From Demequina mangrovi (GTDB taxonomy: Bacteria > Actinomycetota > Actinomycetes > Actinomycetales > Demequinaceae): a stretch of 64,000 nt of DNA. Where the stretch lies: positions 1 through 64,000 of the forward strand of contig NZ_BBLU01000005.1 of assembly GCF_000759715.1 (NCBI RefSeq), read 5' to 3'. Shown piece after piece: positions 45,938 to 56,598 of the stretch. The translations under genes and the position numbers were made by a program. Under the pieces are notes generated by a model, which saw only the letters and a program-made list of their open reading frames with translations, had not been told where the DNA came from and made no database searches. The number at the start of each line of letters is the position of its first letter. The stretch's first letter is position 1.

Positions 45938-48912
45938 GCCTCCGAGGGCTCTGCCTTGGCGTCGTGCTCGGCCTGCAGACGCGACGCGCGGGCGAGGTTG
46001 CCCACGGGGTCGGACGAGAGCAGCCCGCGCAGGTCGTCGAGGTACGTGGTGATGGACTCGCGCTGACGGTTGAGCTCGTCGACCTCCCGCGTCGCCATGG
46101 TGCGCTCGCGCTCGGCGTCGCTCACGGCCTCCGAGATGATCGCCTCGGCGTGCTCGCGCGCCTCCGACACGATCTCGTCGGCGTTGTTGCGCGCGTTCGT
46201 GAGCAGGGTCTGCGAGTGGACCTCGGCCTCGCGGCGCACGGCCTCCGCGCGCTCGAGGGTCGCGCTGAGACGGTCCTCCGCCTCGGCGGTGCGGCGCTTC
46301 GCGTCGTCGACCATGGCGGCCGTCTCGGCGGTGGCCTCGTCGTGGCGCTGCGAGAGCTCGCGCTCGGCCTGCTCGCGCTTGGTGGCGACGTCGAGCTCGA
46401 GGTCCTCGCGGGTGCGGCGGGCCTCCTCGTGGGCGGCCTCGGCCTCCGCCTGGGCCTCGTCGCGCAGCTGCGCGGCCTCGGCCTGCGCGGACTGCACGAG
46501 GCGCTGCGCCTCGGCCTGCGCCGCGGCGAGGGCGTCCTTCGACTCGCGCTCCGTGGTGGCGCGGAGGTCGGAGGCCTGCTGCTGCGCGCTGCCCAGCGCC
46601 GCCTCGGCCTCGCGCGTGAGACGCGTGGCGTCCGCGTCCGCGGCGGAGCGGAGCTCGGCGAGCTCGGCGTTGACCGTCGCGCGGAGGTCCGCGGTCTCGG
46701 CGTCGGCGGCCTGACGCAGCTGCAGCGTCTCGGTGGTCGCGGCGGCGCGCAGCGCGCCGATCTCCTCGTCGGCGGCACGGCGCGCGTCCTTCGCGGCGCG
46801 ACGGACGTCCTTGGCGTGGGCCTCGGCGTTCGCGCGCAGGCTCTCGGCCTCGGCCTCGGCGCTCTGGCGGAGCTCGGCGAGCTCGGCCGCGACGGTGTCG
46901 CGCAGCTCCGTGACCTCCTCGTCGGCGGCCTCGCGCTCGCGGGTCGCGTACGCATCGGCGTCGCGGCGCTGCTGGGCGGCGTAGGCGTCGGCCTCGCGGC
47001 GCTGCTGGGCGGCGTAGGCGTCCGCGGCGCGGTGCTGCTCCGCGACGTAGGCCTCGGCGGCCTGGCGCTCCTTGGCGGCGTAGGCGTCCGCCGTGCGGCG
47101 CGCCTCGCCCGCGTAGGCCTCGGCCTCGCGACGCGTGTCGGTGTCGAAGGCCTCGGTCTCCTGGCGCTGAGCCGCGACCCAGGTCGCGACGGCGAGGCGC
47201 TCGGCCGCGAGCTCGTCGGTGGTGGCCTGGCGCAGGTCGACGTCCCACGTCTCGGTGTCGTGGCGCAGGTCCGCGGCCCAGGCCTCGGTGGCCTGGCGCA
47301 GGTCCATGTCCCAGGTCTCGGTCTCCTTGCGCAGGGCCGCGGCGAAGGACTCGGCCTCGTGGCGGACCGTGGCGGCGTAGGCCTCGGCGTCCTGGCGCAG
47401 CGCGGTGGCCGCGGTCTCGGCGTCCTTGCGGACCCCGGCGGCGTAGGACTCGGCGTCGCGGCGCTCCGCCGTCACGGCGGCCTCGGTCTCCTTGCGCAGG
47501 GCCGCGGCGAAGGACTCGGCGTCGCGGCGCTCCGCGGTGGTCTCGGCCTCGGTCTCCTGGCGCAGGTGCGCGACCCACGCCTCGGTCTCCTGGCGGAGCT
47601 CGGCGGCGTAGGCGGCCGCGCTGTCGCGCAGCTCGGTGGACTCGGTCTGGGCCGCGGTCCGCAGCTCGGCCGCCTCGCGGGCGGCCGCGGCACGCAGCTC
47701 GGCGGTGTCCTGGTCGGCCGCGTGGCGCAGCTGCGCGACCTCCTCCTGGGCCGCGTGGCGCAGCTCGGCCACGTAGGCGTCCGCCTCGCGGCGCTGGTGA
47801 CCGGTCTCACGCTCGGCGAGCGCACGCAGCTGAGCGGTCTCCTCGCCGGCGACCCGGCGCATCTCGGCGGCCGCAGCCTCGGCGGCCTCCCTGGCCTCCT
47901 GCGCCTCCTCCGCGGCGCGCGCGAGCGCGGCCTCGGCGTCGTTGCGCATGGTCGAGGCGTCGCTCTCGGCGGAGATGCGCATGTCCGAGGCCTCGGCCTC
48001 GGCCACGGCGCGCAGGTTCGCGGCCTCGCGCTCCGCCTCCGCGATCGAGTGGCCCGCGGCCTGCTCGGCGGCCTTGCGCGTCGCACCGGCCTCGTCCCTC
48101 GCCTCGGCGACGATGCGCGTGGCCTCGGCCTTGAGCGACTCGGTCTCGACGCGGGCGGCCTCGGTCAGCTCGTCGGCCTCCGTGTGGGAGGCGGCGAGGA
48201 ACGCGGCGGCCTCGTCGCGAAGGCGGCTCGACTCCTGGTGGGCGTGCGCGAGCTTCTGCTCGGCGTCGGCGCGCGCGGCGTCGACGAGGTCGGCGGCCTC
48301 GCGCTGGCTGGTGACGCGCAGCTCGGTGGTCTCGCGCTCGACGGTGGCGCGGACGGTGTGCGCCTCGCGCTCGCCTGCCGCGCGGACCTCGGCGGCCTCG
48401 GTCTCGGCGGCGGAGCGGATGCGGTCGGCCTCGCGCTGGGCGCGGTCGACGGCCTCGCCCGACTGGCGCTCCGCGGCCTCGCGGACGCCCGCGGCGAGGT
48501 GCTCGGCCTGCGTCTTGATCTCATCGGCCTCGCGGCGGCTCTGGGCGAGGATCTCCGCGACCTCGTTGTCGGCGCGGGCGCGCAGCTGCTGCGCGGCGAC
48601 GTTCGCACGGGCGACCGTGTCCTGCGCGTGGGTGTTGGCCCGCGCGATCACGTCGGAGGACTGCTCCTCGGCCGAACGCAGGAGCTGCTCGACGCGCGCG
48701 CCGAGCCCCTTGTACGTCGGCTGCTCGGACTCGCGGAGGGCCTTCTGGGCCTCGTCGAGGGAGCCGCGCGCCTGCTGAGCCTCGCGTCGTGCCTGCTCCG
48801 CGGCTGCAGCCTGCTCGCGCGCCGCGTCCTCCAGGCGTGCGATGTGGGCGGCGACCGCCTCCCGGTCGTAGCCGCGCATCGCAAGCGGGAACGGCAGGTT
48901 CTCTTCGGCCAT
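45934..48912 (-). CDS. Scy/FilP-like giant coiled-coil protein with DivIVA-like start
   Basis: 992 residues, almost all helical. The start PFPLAMRGYDREAVAAHIARLED resembles the membrane-targeting N-terminus of DivIVA and of Streptomyces Scy. From about residue 90 to the C-terminus the protein follows an 11-residue (hendecad) rhythm with charged Glu/Arg pairs; in the middle (about 440-690) the third position of each unit is aromatic, as in ETWDVDLRQAT and DAYAAQQRREA. Scy and FilP form scaffolds that organise polar growth in streptomycetes; in a non-branching relative a similar scaffold at pole or septum is likely. ATG at 48912 with GAGGAGAG upstream. Often mislabelled 'cellulose-binding protein'. 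Confidence 0.85.
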   Translation of the reverse strand: MAEENLPFPLAMRGYDREAVAAHIARLEDAAREQAAAAEQARREAQQARGSLDEAQKALRESEQPTYKGLGARVEQLLRSAEEQSSDVIARANTHAQDTVARANVAAQQLRARADNEVAEILAQSRREADEIKTQAEHLAAGVREAAERQSGEAVDRAQREADRIRSAAETEAAEVRAAGEREAHTVRATVERETTELRVTSQREAADLVDAARADAEQKLAHAHQESSRLRDEAAAFLAASHTEADELTEAARVETESLKAEATRIVAEARDEAGATRKAAEQAAGHSIAEAEREAANLRAVAEAEASDMRISAESDASTMRNDAEAALARAAEEAQEAREAAEAAAAEMRRVAGEETAQLRALAERETGHQRREADAYVAELRHAAQEEVAQLRHAADQDTAELRAAAAREAAELRTAAQTESTELRDSAAAYAAELRQETEAWVAHLRQETEAETTAERRDAESFAAALRKETEAAVTAERRDAESYAAGVRKDAETAATALRQDAEAYAATVRHEAESFAAALRKETETWDMDLRQATEAWAADLRHDTETWDVDLRQATTDELAAERLAVATWVAAQRQETEAFDTDTRREAEAYAGEARRTADAYAAKERQAAEAYVAEQHRAADAYAAQQRREADAYAAQQRRDADAYATREREAADEEVTELRDTVAAELAELRQSAEAEAESLRANAEAHAKDVRRAAKDARRAADEEIGALRAAATTETLQLRQAADAETADLRATVNAELAELRSAADADATRLTREAEAALGSAQQQASDLRATTERESKDALAAAQAEAQRLVQSAQAEAAQLRDEAQAEAEAAHEEARRTREDLELDVATKREQAERELSQRHDEATAETAAMVDDAKRRTAEAEDRLSATLERAEAVRREAEVHSQTLLTNARNNADEIVSEAREHAEAIISEAVSDAERERTMATREVDELNRQRESITTYLDDLRGLLSSDPVGNLARASRLQAEHDAKAEPSEA
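46955..47053. repeat. 33-bp tandem repeat inside the coiled-coil gene
   Basis: Three head-to-tail 33-bp units; the first two differ at one base. Each encodes one 11-residue hendecad of the coil. It reflects unit duplication in the coding sequence and is not a CRISPR or satellite. Confidence 0.85.
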
Positions 48913-49059
48913 GACTCTCCTCGATCGCACGGGCTGGTCCGTGCAGGTCTCGCATTCGACCCTCAGGGTAGTGCCGGTGCGGTGCGGGGAACAAAGTCGT
49001 GAGGGGTGATGTTCGCCGCATGTCTCGTAGAGTGAACAGCGAGACGAACGGAGACACAC

Positions 49060-50097
49060 GTGACTTTGCGCACCACCGCGCTGATCGCGGGCGCGCTCGG
49101 GCTGCTCCTCCTCATCGGCGGACTGATCGCCGATGCGATGCGCCCGGCGGCCTTCGGCACCCCTTCCGCCTCGCTTGAGACCCCCGTCCTGGTCATCGAC
49201 CCGGACATGGTCGCGATGGCACCGGGAGGCACCATCACCATCGAGGGATCCGGCACCATCACCGCCTACTCCGGCCGCGTCGACGACGCCGACGAGTGGG
49301 CCGCGTCGCGCGACGTCACCACGCTCACCGGCGTGCCGACGTGGGAGGAGCTGTCGACGGAGACCCAGACGGCGCCCGCCCCCTCGACCGAGCCGAGCGC
49401 GGAGCCCTCCGCATCGGCCTCCGCCTCGACGTCGGCCTCGGAGTCGTCCTCGCCCTCGGCCTCGGCCGAGGCGTCGGCCTCCCCGTCCGCATCCGCGAGC
49501 CCCGCGGCGCAGCAGGAGATCGCCGACATCTGGCGCGACTCGTGGAGCGCCGACGCCGGCACGCTCGAGCTGGAGAACGACGCGCTGCCCGTGGGCCTCG
49601 CGATCGTCGTCGAGTCCGAGGACGGCTCACCGCTGTCCTCGGTGACGATGCGGATCGACCGCGTGGTGAACGACGGCTGGGTCACGCCCCTCAAGTGGTG
49701 GGGCGCGTTCCTCGCCGCGGTCGGGCTCGTGGCGCTGATCTTCGTGTTCATCGATCACCGCGGCGCGGGCTCCAAGGTCGAGACGGCCGTCGCGAGCCGC
49801 CGTCAGGCGCCGCCGGCCACCCCCGGCGGCAGGCGCGAGCGCCGCGAGGCGCTCACCGCGGGTGAGGGCATCCCGGTGGTGGCGTCCGACGACGAGGAGG
49901 ACTCCGAGCAGGGGGCCCCCGAGCACGAGGCCCCCGAGCAGGACTCCGACGAGGCGTCCGAGGAGCCGTTCGAGCCCACGTGGGAGCCGGTCGGGACCGA
50001 GGCCGAGCCCGACAGCGAGCCCGAGGTTCGCGTGGACGGCGCGACGGAGGACGATGCCCCCGTGGGGGACGACGACGAGCGGGAGGATCGCGCATGA
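49060..50097 (+). CDS. Membrane protein with low-complexity outer loop
   Basis: 345 residues, two membrane helices (about 6-25 and 205-226). Between them lies an outside region with a Ser/Ala/Pro-rich block (about 108-150) that looks like a flexible stalk. The cytoplasmic C-terminus (about 230-345) is strongly acidic and disordered. No family found. GTG at 49060 after GGAGACACAC. Its stop overlaps the start of a lipoprotein gene, so the two probably form a unit at the cell surface. Divergent from the Scy-like gene. Confidence 0.8.
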   Translation: MTLRTTALIAGALGLLLLIGGLIADAMRPAAFGTPSASLETPVLVIDPDMVAMAPGGTITIEGSGTITAYSGRVDDADEWAASRDVTTLTGVPTWEELSTETQTAPAPSTEPSAEPSASASASTSASESSSPSASAEASASPSASASPAAQQEIADIWRDSWSADAGTLELENDALPVGLAIVVESEDGSPLSSVTMRIDRVVNDGWVTPLKWWGAFLAAVGLVALIFVFIDHRGAGSKVETAVASRRQAPPATPGGRRERREALTAGEGIPVVASDDEEDSEQGAPEHEAPEQDSDEASEEPFEPTWEPVGTEAEPDSEPEVRVDGATEDDAPVGDDDEREDRA

Positions 50098-51077
50098 GGC
50101 GCCAGGCAGCCATCGCCGGAGCGGTCGCGCTGGGACTCGCCGTGCTCGCGGGCTGCACGCCCGACGTCCCGCCGGCGGTCACCGCGCCGGACGCGCAGGA
50201 GACCTCCGCGATCACCCAGACCCAGATCGACCGCATCGTCCCCGCGACCTTCGCGGAGCTGGCGGCGGCCGACGAGGCCGCGGACGCCGACCTCCTCGGC
50301 GAGCGCGTCGGCGGCATGGTGCCGCGCATCCGTGCGGCCGAGTACGTCAAGGTCGAGGCGGGTGACGACGCTGCTCTCGAGGAGATCCCCGACACGATGC
50401 AGGCGGTCTACGTCTCCGCGGAGGGTGAGTTCCCGCGGATGATGGTCGGCGTCACCGAGGCGCCCGAGGGCAACACCCCGCTGGTGCTGCTGTGGCTCCA
50501 GGACGACATCGACTCGGAGTACCAGCTCCAGAACTGGGCGCACATGATCCCGGGGGCGACGCTCCCGGCCATGCCCGGCATCGCGGTCGGCTCGGACCAG
50601 CTCGCCCTCGACGGCGCCGAGGTGTCGCCGTCGCCCCAGCAGGTGGTTCAGGACTACGTCACGCTTCTGCAGGAGGGCGCCAAGAGCGACCTGGCGGACG
50701 AGTTCGAGGACGACACGTTCCGCGAGCAGCTGTTCGCCGCGCGGAAGGTGCTCAACACCGCGGCGAAGAAGGGCGACGGGAAGTACGTCGACACCATCGA
50801 GCCCGACGAGGACGGCACCTACGCGCTCGCGACGGCCGACGGCGGAGCGCTGGTCTTCGCGCCGCTCCTCGTGAAGTCGTCGCTGCGGGTCGAGGGCGAC
50901 GCGACCGTCTCCATCTCGGACACGGACAAGGCGCTCGTCAAGGGCAAGCTCACGGACCGCGTGACCCACACGTATCGCGACCTCGTGGTGATCCACATCC
51001 CGCCGGCGGACGCGGAGGACGCCAAGCCCGCCGTCGTCGCGGCCGACCACCACCTGGTCAAGGTCGAGGCCAAGTAG
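50094..51077 (+). CDS. Lipoprotein of unknown function
   Basis: 327 residues. Signal sequence with lipobox LAGC (Cys at about 19), then a soluble domain of about 300 residues with mixed helices and strands. Part of it (DRIVPATFAELAAADEAADADLLGERVGGMVPRIRAAEY) is helical; a later part repeats the same style of beta segments, so two related domains are possible. No family recognised. ATG at 50094 overlaps the stop of the upstream membrane-protein gene. A CnoX-like gene follows 25 nt later. Confidence 0.82.
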   Translation: MRRQAAIAGAVALGLAVLAGCTPDVPPAVTAPDAQETSAITQTQIDRIVPATFAELAAADEAADADLLGERVGGMVPRIRAAEYVKVEAGDDAALEEIPDTMQAVYVSAEGEFPRMMVGVTEAPEGNTPLVLLWLQDDIDSEYQLQNWAHMIPGATLPAMPGIAVGSDQLALDGAEVSPSPQQVVQDYVTLLQEGAKSDLADEFEDDTFREQLFAARKVLNTAAKKGDGKYVDTIEPDEDGTYALATADGGALVFAPLLVKSSLRVEGDATVSISDTDKALVKGKLTDRVTHTYRDLVVIHIPPADAEDAKPAVVAADHHLVKVEAK

Positions 51078-51102
51078 CCGGACCGAAGGACAGAGGAGAC
51101 TC

Positions 51103-51984
51103 ATGACTGACATCCCCGGCGCCATGCGCGGCGCCGTCGATCTGGCGGCGCTCGCGGCGCAGTCCCGTCGCGCGGACACCGGCCTCGCGACCATCGACGA
51201 GGAGGCGTTCCAGGAGCTCGCGCAGCAGTCGATGCAGCGCCCCGTGGTGATCGCGTTCGTCTCGAGCGCCTCGCCGCAGAGCGAGGAGCTCGCCCGCACG
51301 GTCGAGGAGGCCGCCGCCGCGCTCGGCGTGACGGCCGCCGCCTGCGACGTCGACGCGCAGCCCGCGATCGCGCAGGCCTTCCAGATCCGCGGCGTGCCCG
51401 CGGCGGTCGCGATCATCGGCGGCCGCCCCGCGCCGCTGTTCCAGGGTGCCGCGACCCGCGAGCAGATCGACGAGGTGCTCGGCCAGGTGGTCGCCGCCGC
51501 CCGTCAGATGGGCGCGGCGGAGGGGCTGACCGAGGGATCGGCCGCCCCCGCGCCCGAGCCCGAGCCGCCGCTCCCGCCGCTCCACCAGGAGGCGTACGAC
51601 GCGATCGAGCGGGGCGACCTCGAGGCCGCCGAGGCGGCGTACGACCGCGCCCTCCGCGAGAACCCCAAGGACGCCGATGCCCGCGCCGGCCGCTCCCAGG
51701 TGCGCCTCATGGCGCGCTCGCGGACCGCGGACCTGGGAGCGGTGCGCAAGGCCGCGGCGGACGCGCCGGACGACGTCGACGCGCAGCTCGCGGTGGCCGA
51801 CATGGACGTGCTGGGCGGGCAGCTGGACGATGCGTTCGGACGCCTGGTCGACCTGGTCCGCGTCACGGTCGGCGACGACCGCGAGAAGGCCCGTGCGCGC
51901 CTGCTCGAGCTCTTCGACGTGGTCGACGCCGCGGATCCGCGGGTGCTCCGCGCCCGCCAGGCGCTCGCCTCCGCGCTCTACTGA
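51103..51984 (+). CDS. CnoX/YbbN-like thioredoxin-fold co-chaperone without CxxC
   Basis: 293 residues. A thioredoxin-like domain (about 30-135) followed by tetratricopeptide-type repeats (about 160-293, HQEAYDAIERGDLEAAEAAYDRALRENPKDADA). The active-site position reads SSASPQSEEL, so the CxxC pair is absent and the protein cannot do disulfide exchange. This matches CnoX/YbbN proteins, which hold unfolded proteins and deliver them to GroEL. ATG with AGAGGAGA upstream. Confidence 0.88.
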   Translation: MTDIPGAMRGAVDLAALAAQSRRADTGLATIDEEAFQELAQQSMQRPVVIAFVSSASPQSEELARTVEEAAAALGVTAAACDVDAQPAIAQAFQIRGVPAAVAIIGGRPAPLFQGAATREQIDEVLGQVVAAARQMGAAEGLTEGSAAPAPEPEPPLPPLHQEAYDAIERGDLEAAEAAYDRALRENPKDADARAGRSQVRLMARSRTADLGAVRKAAADAPDDVDAQLAVADMDVLGGQLDDAFGRLVDLVRVTVGDDREKARARLLELFDVVDAADPRVLRARQALASALY

Positions 51985-51995
51985 CGCTGGACGTC

Positions 51996-52028
51996 ACGAT
52001 GCCCCCGCTCGCCGAGCGGGGGCATCGT
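51996..52028. terminator. Bidirectional terminator
   Basis: A 33-nt inverted repeat with 16-nt arms (left arm beginning ACGATGCCCCCGCTCG) and almost no loop lies between the CnoX gene and the convergent glgB gene. Confidence 0.75.
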
Positions 52029-52038
52029 CGTCCTCGGC

Positions 52039-54204
<2,166 letters not shown>

Positions 54205-54238
54205 CAGCACCGTCCAGTCGGTCGAAGGAGACGAGGGG

Positions 54239-56239
54239 TCATGCGGGCTTCACCACCGCGACGTGGGTGAGCGAGACCGCGGGATCGAGGCGCACGTAGA
54301 AGTCACGGCTCCACGTGTAGGTGCCGCCGCCCACCACGTCGTCGACCACGAGGCGGGCGTCGTCCGCGAGCCCGAGCGCCTCCATGTCGAGCGTCACGAC
54401 GCCGGACTGCACGTGGTGCGGGTCGAAGCTCGCGACCACGATCACGGTGTCCGCCTTGCCGGTGGGGGACTCGGCCGCGGGTACGTGCCGGGTGAAGCAC
54501 AGGATCTCGGGGTTGGTCGTCTCGTGGACGCGCAGCCCGCGCAGGCGTCGCAGCGCGGGGTGCCTGCGCCGCGCCGCGTTGAGCGTGGTGAGCAGCGTCG
54601 CGATCCCGTGGCGGTCCGCATCGGACCAGTCGCGCGGCTTGTACTCGTACTTCTCGTTGTCGATCTGCTCCTCGACGCCGGGCCGCGGCACGTCCTCGAC
54701 GAACTCGTACCCCGTGTAGATGCCGTACGAGGGGGAGCCCGTCGCCGCGAGCACGGCGCGCATGCGCCACAGCGGCGGTCCGCCGTGCTGCATGTCTGGC
54801 GTGAGGATGTCGTGCGTGGTGGGCCAGAAGTTCGGGCGCATGTAGAACGACGAGTCCCCGGCGAGCTCCTCGAGGTACTCGCCCATCTCCTCGGCGTTCT
54901 GCCGCCACGTGAAGTAGGTGTAGCTCTGGTGGAAGCCGATCTTCGCGAGGGTGTGCATCATCGCGGGGCGCGTGAACGCCTCCGACAGGAAGATGACGTC
55001 CGGATGGGCCTCGGCGATCTCGCCGAGCAGCCGCTCCCAGAACATCAGCGCCTTGGTGTGCGGGTTGTCGACGCGGAAGAGCGTGACGCCCGCGTCGATC
55101 CACACCTGCAGCATGTCCCGGATGGCGTGATAGATGCCCTCGGGGTCGTTGTCGAAGTTGAGCGGATAGATGTCCTGGTACTTCTTGGGCGGGTTCTCCG
55201 CGTACGCGATGGTGCCGTCGAGGCGCTGCGTGAACCACTCGGGGTGCTCCGTCACCCACGGGTGGTCGGGGGAGCACTGGAGCGCGACGTCCATCGCGAC
55301 CTCGAGGCCCACGCTCCTGGCCGCCTTGACGAAGGCCCGGAAGCCGCGCATCGTCCCCAGGTCGGGGTGGATCGCGTCGTGGCCGCCCTCGGCCGCGCCG
55401 ATCGCGTACGGGCTGCCGGGGTCGCCGGGCTCCGCCTTGAGCGAGTTGTTGCGCCCCTTGCGGTGGGTGGTGCCGATCGGGTGGATCGGGGTGAGGTAGA
55501 CGACGTCGAAGCCCATGTCCGCGATCGCGGGGAGCCGCTTCGCGGCGGTGGTGAACGTGCCCGAGTGCCACTCGCCGGTGCGCTTGTTGAGGCGCGCGCC
55601 CTCGGAGCGCGGGAAGATCTCGTACCAGGCGGACACGAGCGCCTTCTCGCGCTGCACCAGCAGCGGGTACTCCGGGGAGGTGCTCACCGAGTCGCGCAGC
55701 GGGGCCGCCGTCATGGCCGCCCGCAGCTCGGGGGACGATGCCGGCGCCAGGCGGGCCTCGGGGTCGAGCGAGCCGTCCTCGAGAGAGGCGATCGCCTTCT
55801 CGAGCAGCGCCTTGCGCGCCGGAGTGTGGCGGACCTCGGTGAGCGCACGCGTGAGGACCAGCACGCCCTCGTCGAGCATGAGCTGGACGTCGACGCCGGC
55901 GTGGATCTTCACCTCGGCCGCGTGGAGCCAGGTCGAGAACGGGTCCGACCATGCCTCGACACGGAACGAGTGGAGCCCCTCGTGCTTCGGGATGAACGCC
56001 GCGCGGTAGCGGCTGGTGCCCCAGTCGTCGAGAGGCATGGGCATGCGCTCGTGGCGCCCGTCCGGCTTGGTGATGACGACGGTCGCGCCCTCGGAGTCGT
56101 GCCCCTCGCGGAAGATCGTCGCGGTGATGGGGACCGCCTCGCCCACGACCGCGCGAGCGGGCCACCTGCCCTCCTCGAGCGAGGGTTGGACCCCCACGAT
56201 GGGGATGCGACCGATGGACGTCTCAGGGGAGCGGGCCAT
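54239..56239 (-). CDS. glgE: Alpha-1,4-glucan:maltose-1-phosphate maltosyltransferase
   Basis: 666 residues, GH13_3. It adds maltosyl units from maltose-1-phosphate to alpha-glucan in the cytoplasm. Domains: N-terminal beta domain (about 10-105), helical insert, catalytic barrel from about 200. The nucleophile is D391 in LFRVDNPHTKALMFW and the acid/base Glu is in FLSEAFTRP. Only actinobacteria and a few others use this route. TreS and the maltokinase that make the donor are not in the window. The start is leaderless: TAGGTT lies 6 nt before the ATG. Confidence 0.96.
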   Translation of the reverse strand: MARSPETSIGRIPIVGVQPSLEEGRWPARAVVGEAVPITATIFREGHDSEGATVVITKPDGRHERMPMPLDDWGTSRYRAAFIPKHEGLHSFRVEAWSDPFSTWLHAAEVKIHAGVDVQLMLDEGVLVLTRALTEVRHTPARKALLEKAIASLEDGSLDPEARLAPASSPELRAAMTAAPLRDSVSTSPEYPLLVQREKALVSAWYEIFPRSEGARLNKRTGEWHSGTFTTAAKRLPAIADMGFDVVYLTPIHPIGTTHRKGRNNSLKAEPGDPGSPYAIGAAEGGHDAIHPDLGTMRGFRAFVKAARSVGLEVAMDVALQCSPDHPWVTEHPEWFTQRLDGTIAYAENPPKKYQDIYPLNFDNDPEGIYHAIRDMLQVWIDAGVTLFRVDNPHTKALMFWERLLGEIAEAHPDVIFLSEAFTRPAMMHTLAKIGFHQSYTYFTWRQNAEEMGEYLEELAGDSSFYMRPNFWPTTHDILTPDMQHGGPPLWRMRAVLAATGSPSYGIYTGYEFVEDVPRPGVEEQIDNEKYEYKPRDWSDADRHGIATLLTTLNAARRRHPALRRLRGLRVHETTNPEILCFTRHVPAAESPTGKADTVIVVASFDPHHVQSGVVTLDMEALGLADDARLVVDDVVGGGTYTWSRDFYVRLDPAVSLTHVAVVKPA

Positions 56240-56245
56240 GCCCCG

Positions 56246-56251
56246 AACCTA
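56246..56251 (-). promoter_or_regulatory. -10 box for leaderless glgE
   Basis: TAGGTT on the minus strand lies exactly 6 nt before the glgE ATG at 56239. Confidence 0.6.
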
Positions 56252-56598
56252 CTCGGATTGCGCGGCGATGTGTACCTGAGGCGCGCAGGGCGCGCCGAGG
56301 CGCGTGCCAGCGGCTTCACGCTCCTCGGGCCCCGGGAGCCGAGGTCCGGGACCTCGGTGACTTGCGCTCCCCGCGCGACGATGTAGGGTGTGGGCCACGG
56401 TTGATGTAACCGCTTGCATCCAAAGGAGGTTGTGCGCGGTCACAGTTCGATAACGGAGTGCTTCCGTAAGAGTCACGGAGCGCCTGTCGACTTGCGCGGG
56501 CATCTGCCCGGGGAGTAGAACTGTGAACGGTCCCAGTCGGGGCGGCCGATGATGGCCGCCGCAGCAGCAAGGCTCCTCCGGGGGCCGCGAGGAGTGTC
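56252..56598 (+). other. Long intergenic leader before the galactan locus
   Basis: About 350 nt without a convincing gene. It holds the LacI-type operator at 56405-56418, AAAGGAGG at 56422-56429 with no fitting start codon, and a small hairpin ACGGA-GTGCT-TCCGT near 56453-56467. The strings GCGCGGTCACAG and CGATAACG lie between them; CGGTCACAG recurs before the GH53 gene near 62844. The leader of the GH42 mRNA is probably long, and the exact promoter is not clear. Confidence 0.6.
56405..56418. promoter_or_regulatory. LacI-family operator
   Basis: TGTAACCGCTTGCA follows the LacI-family consensus with its central CG and TGnAA/TTnCA half-sites. It lies 181 nt before the GH42 gene. Sugar release by galactan products would lift repression; the repressor gene is not in the window. 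Confidence 0.65.

Noticed and set aside
46955-47053. Short direct repeats that could be a CRISPR array
   Set aside because: Units are contiguous without spacers, lie in frame inside a coding sequence and encode hendecads.
45964-49002. A 1012-codon open frame on the plus strand opposite the coiled-coil gene
   Set aside because: Its Gly/Leu/Arg-rich product is what the reverse of an Ala/Glu/Arg hendecad gene gives; the minus strand has a proper start, ribosome binding site and helical pattern.
49380-49500. A low-complexity TCGGCCTC-type tract resembling a satellite
   Set aside because: It encodes the Ser/Ala stalk of a membrane protein and keeps the reading frame.
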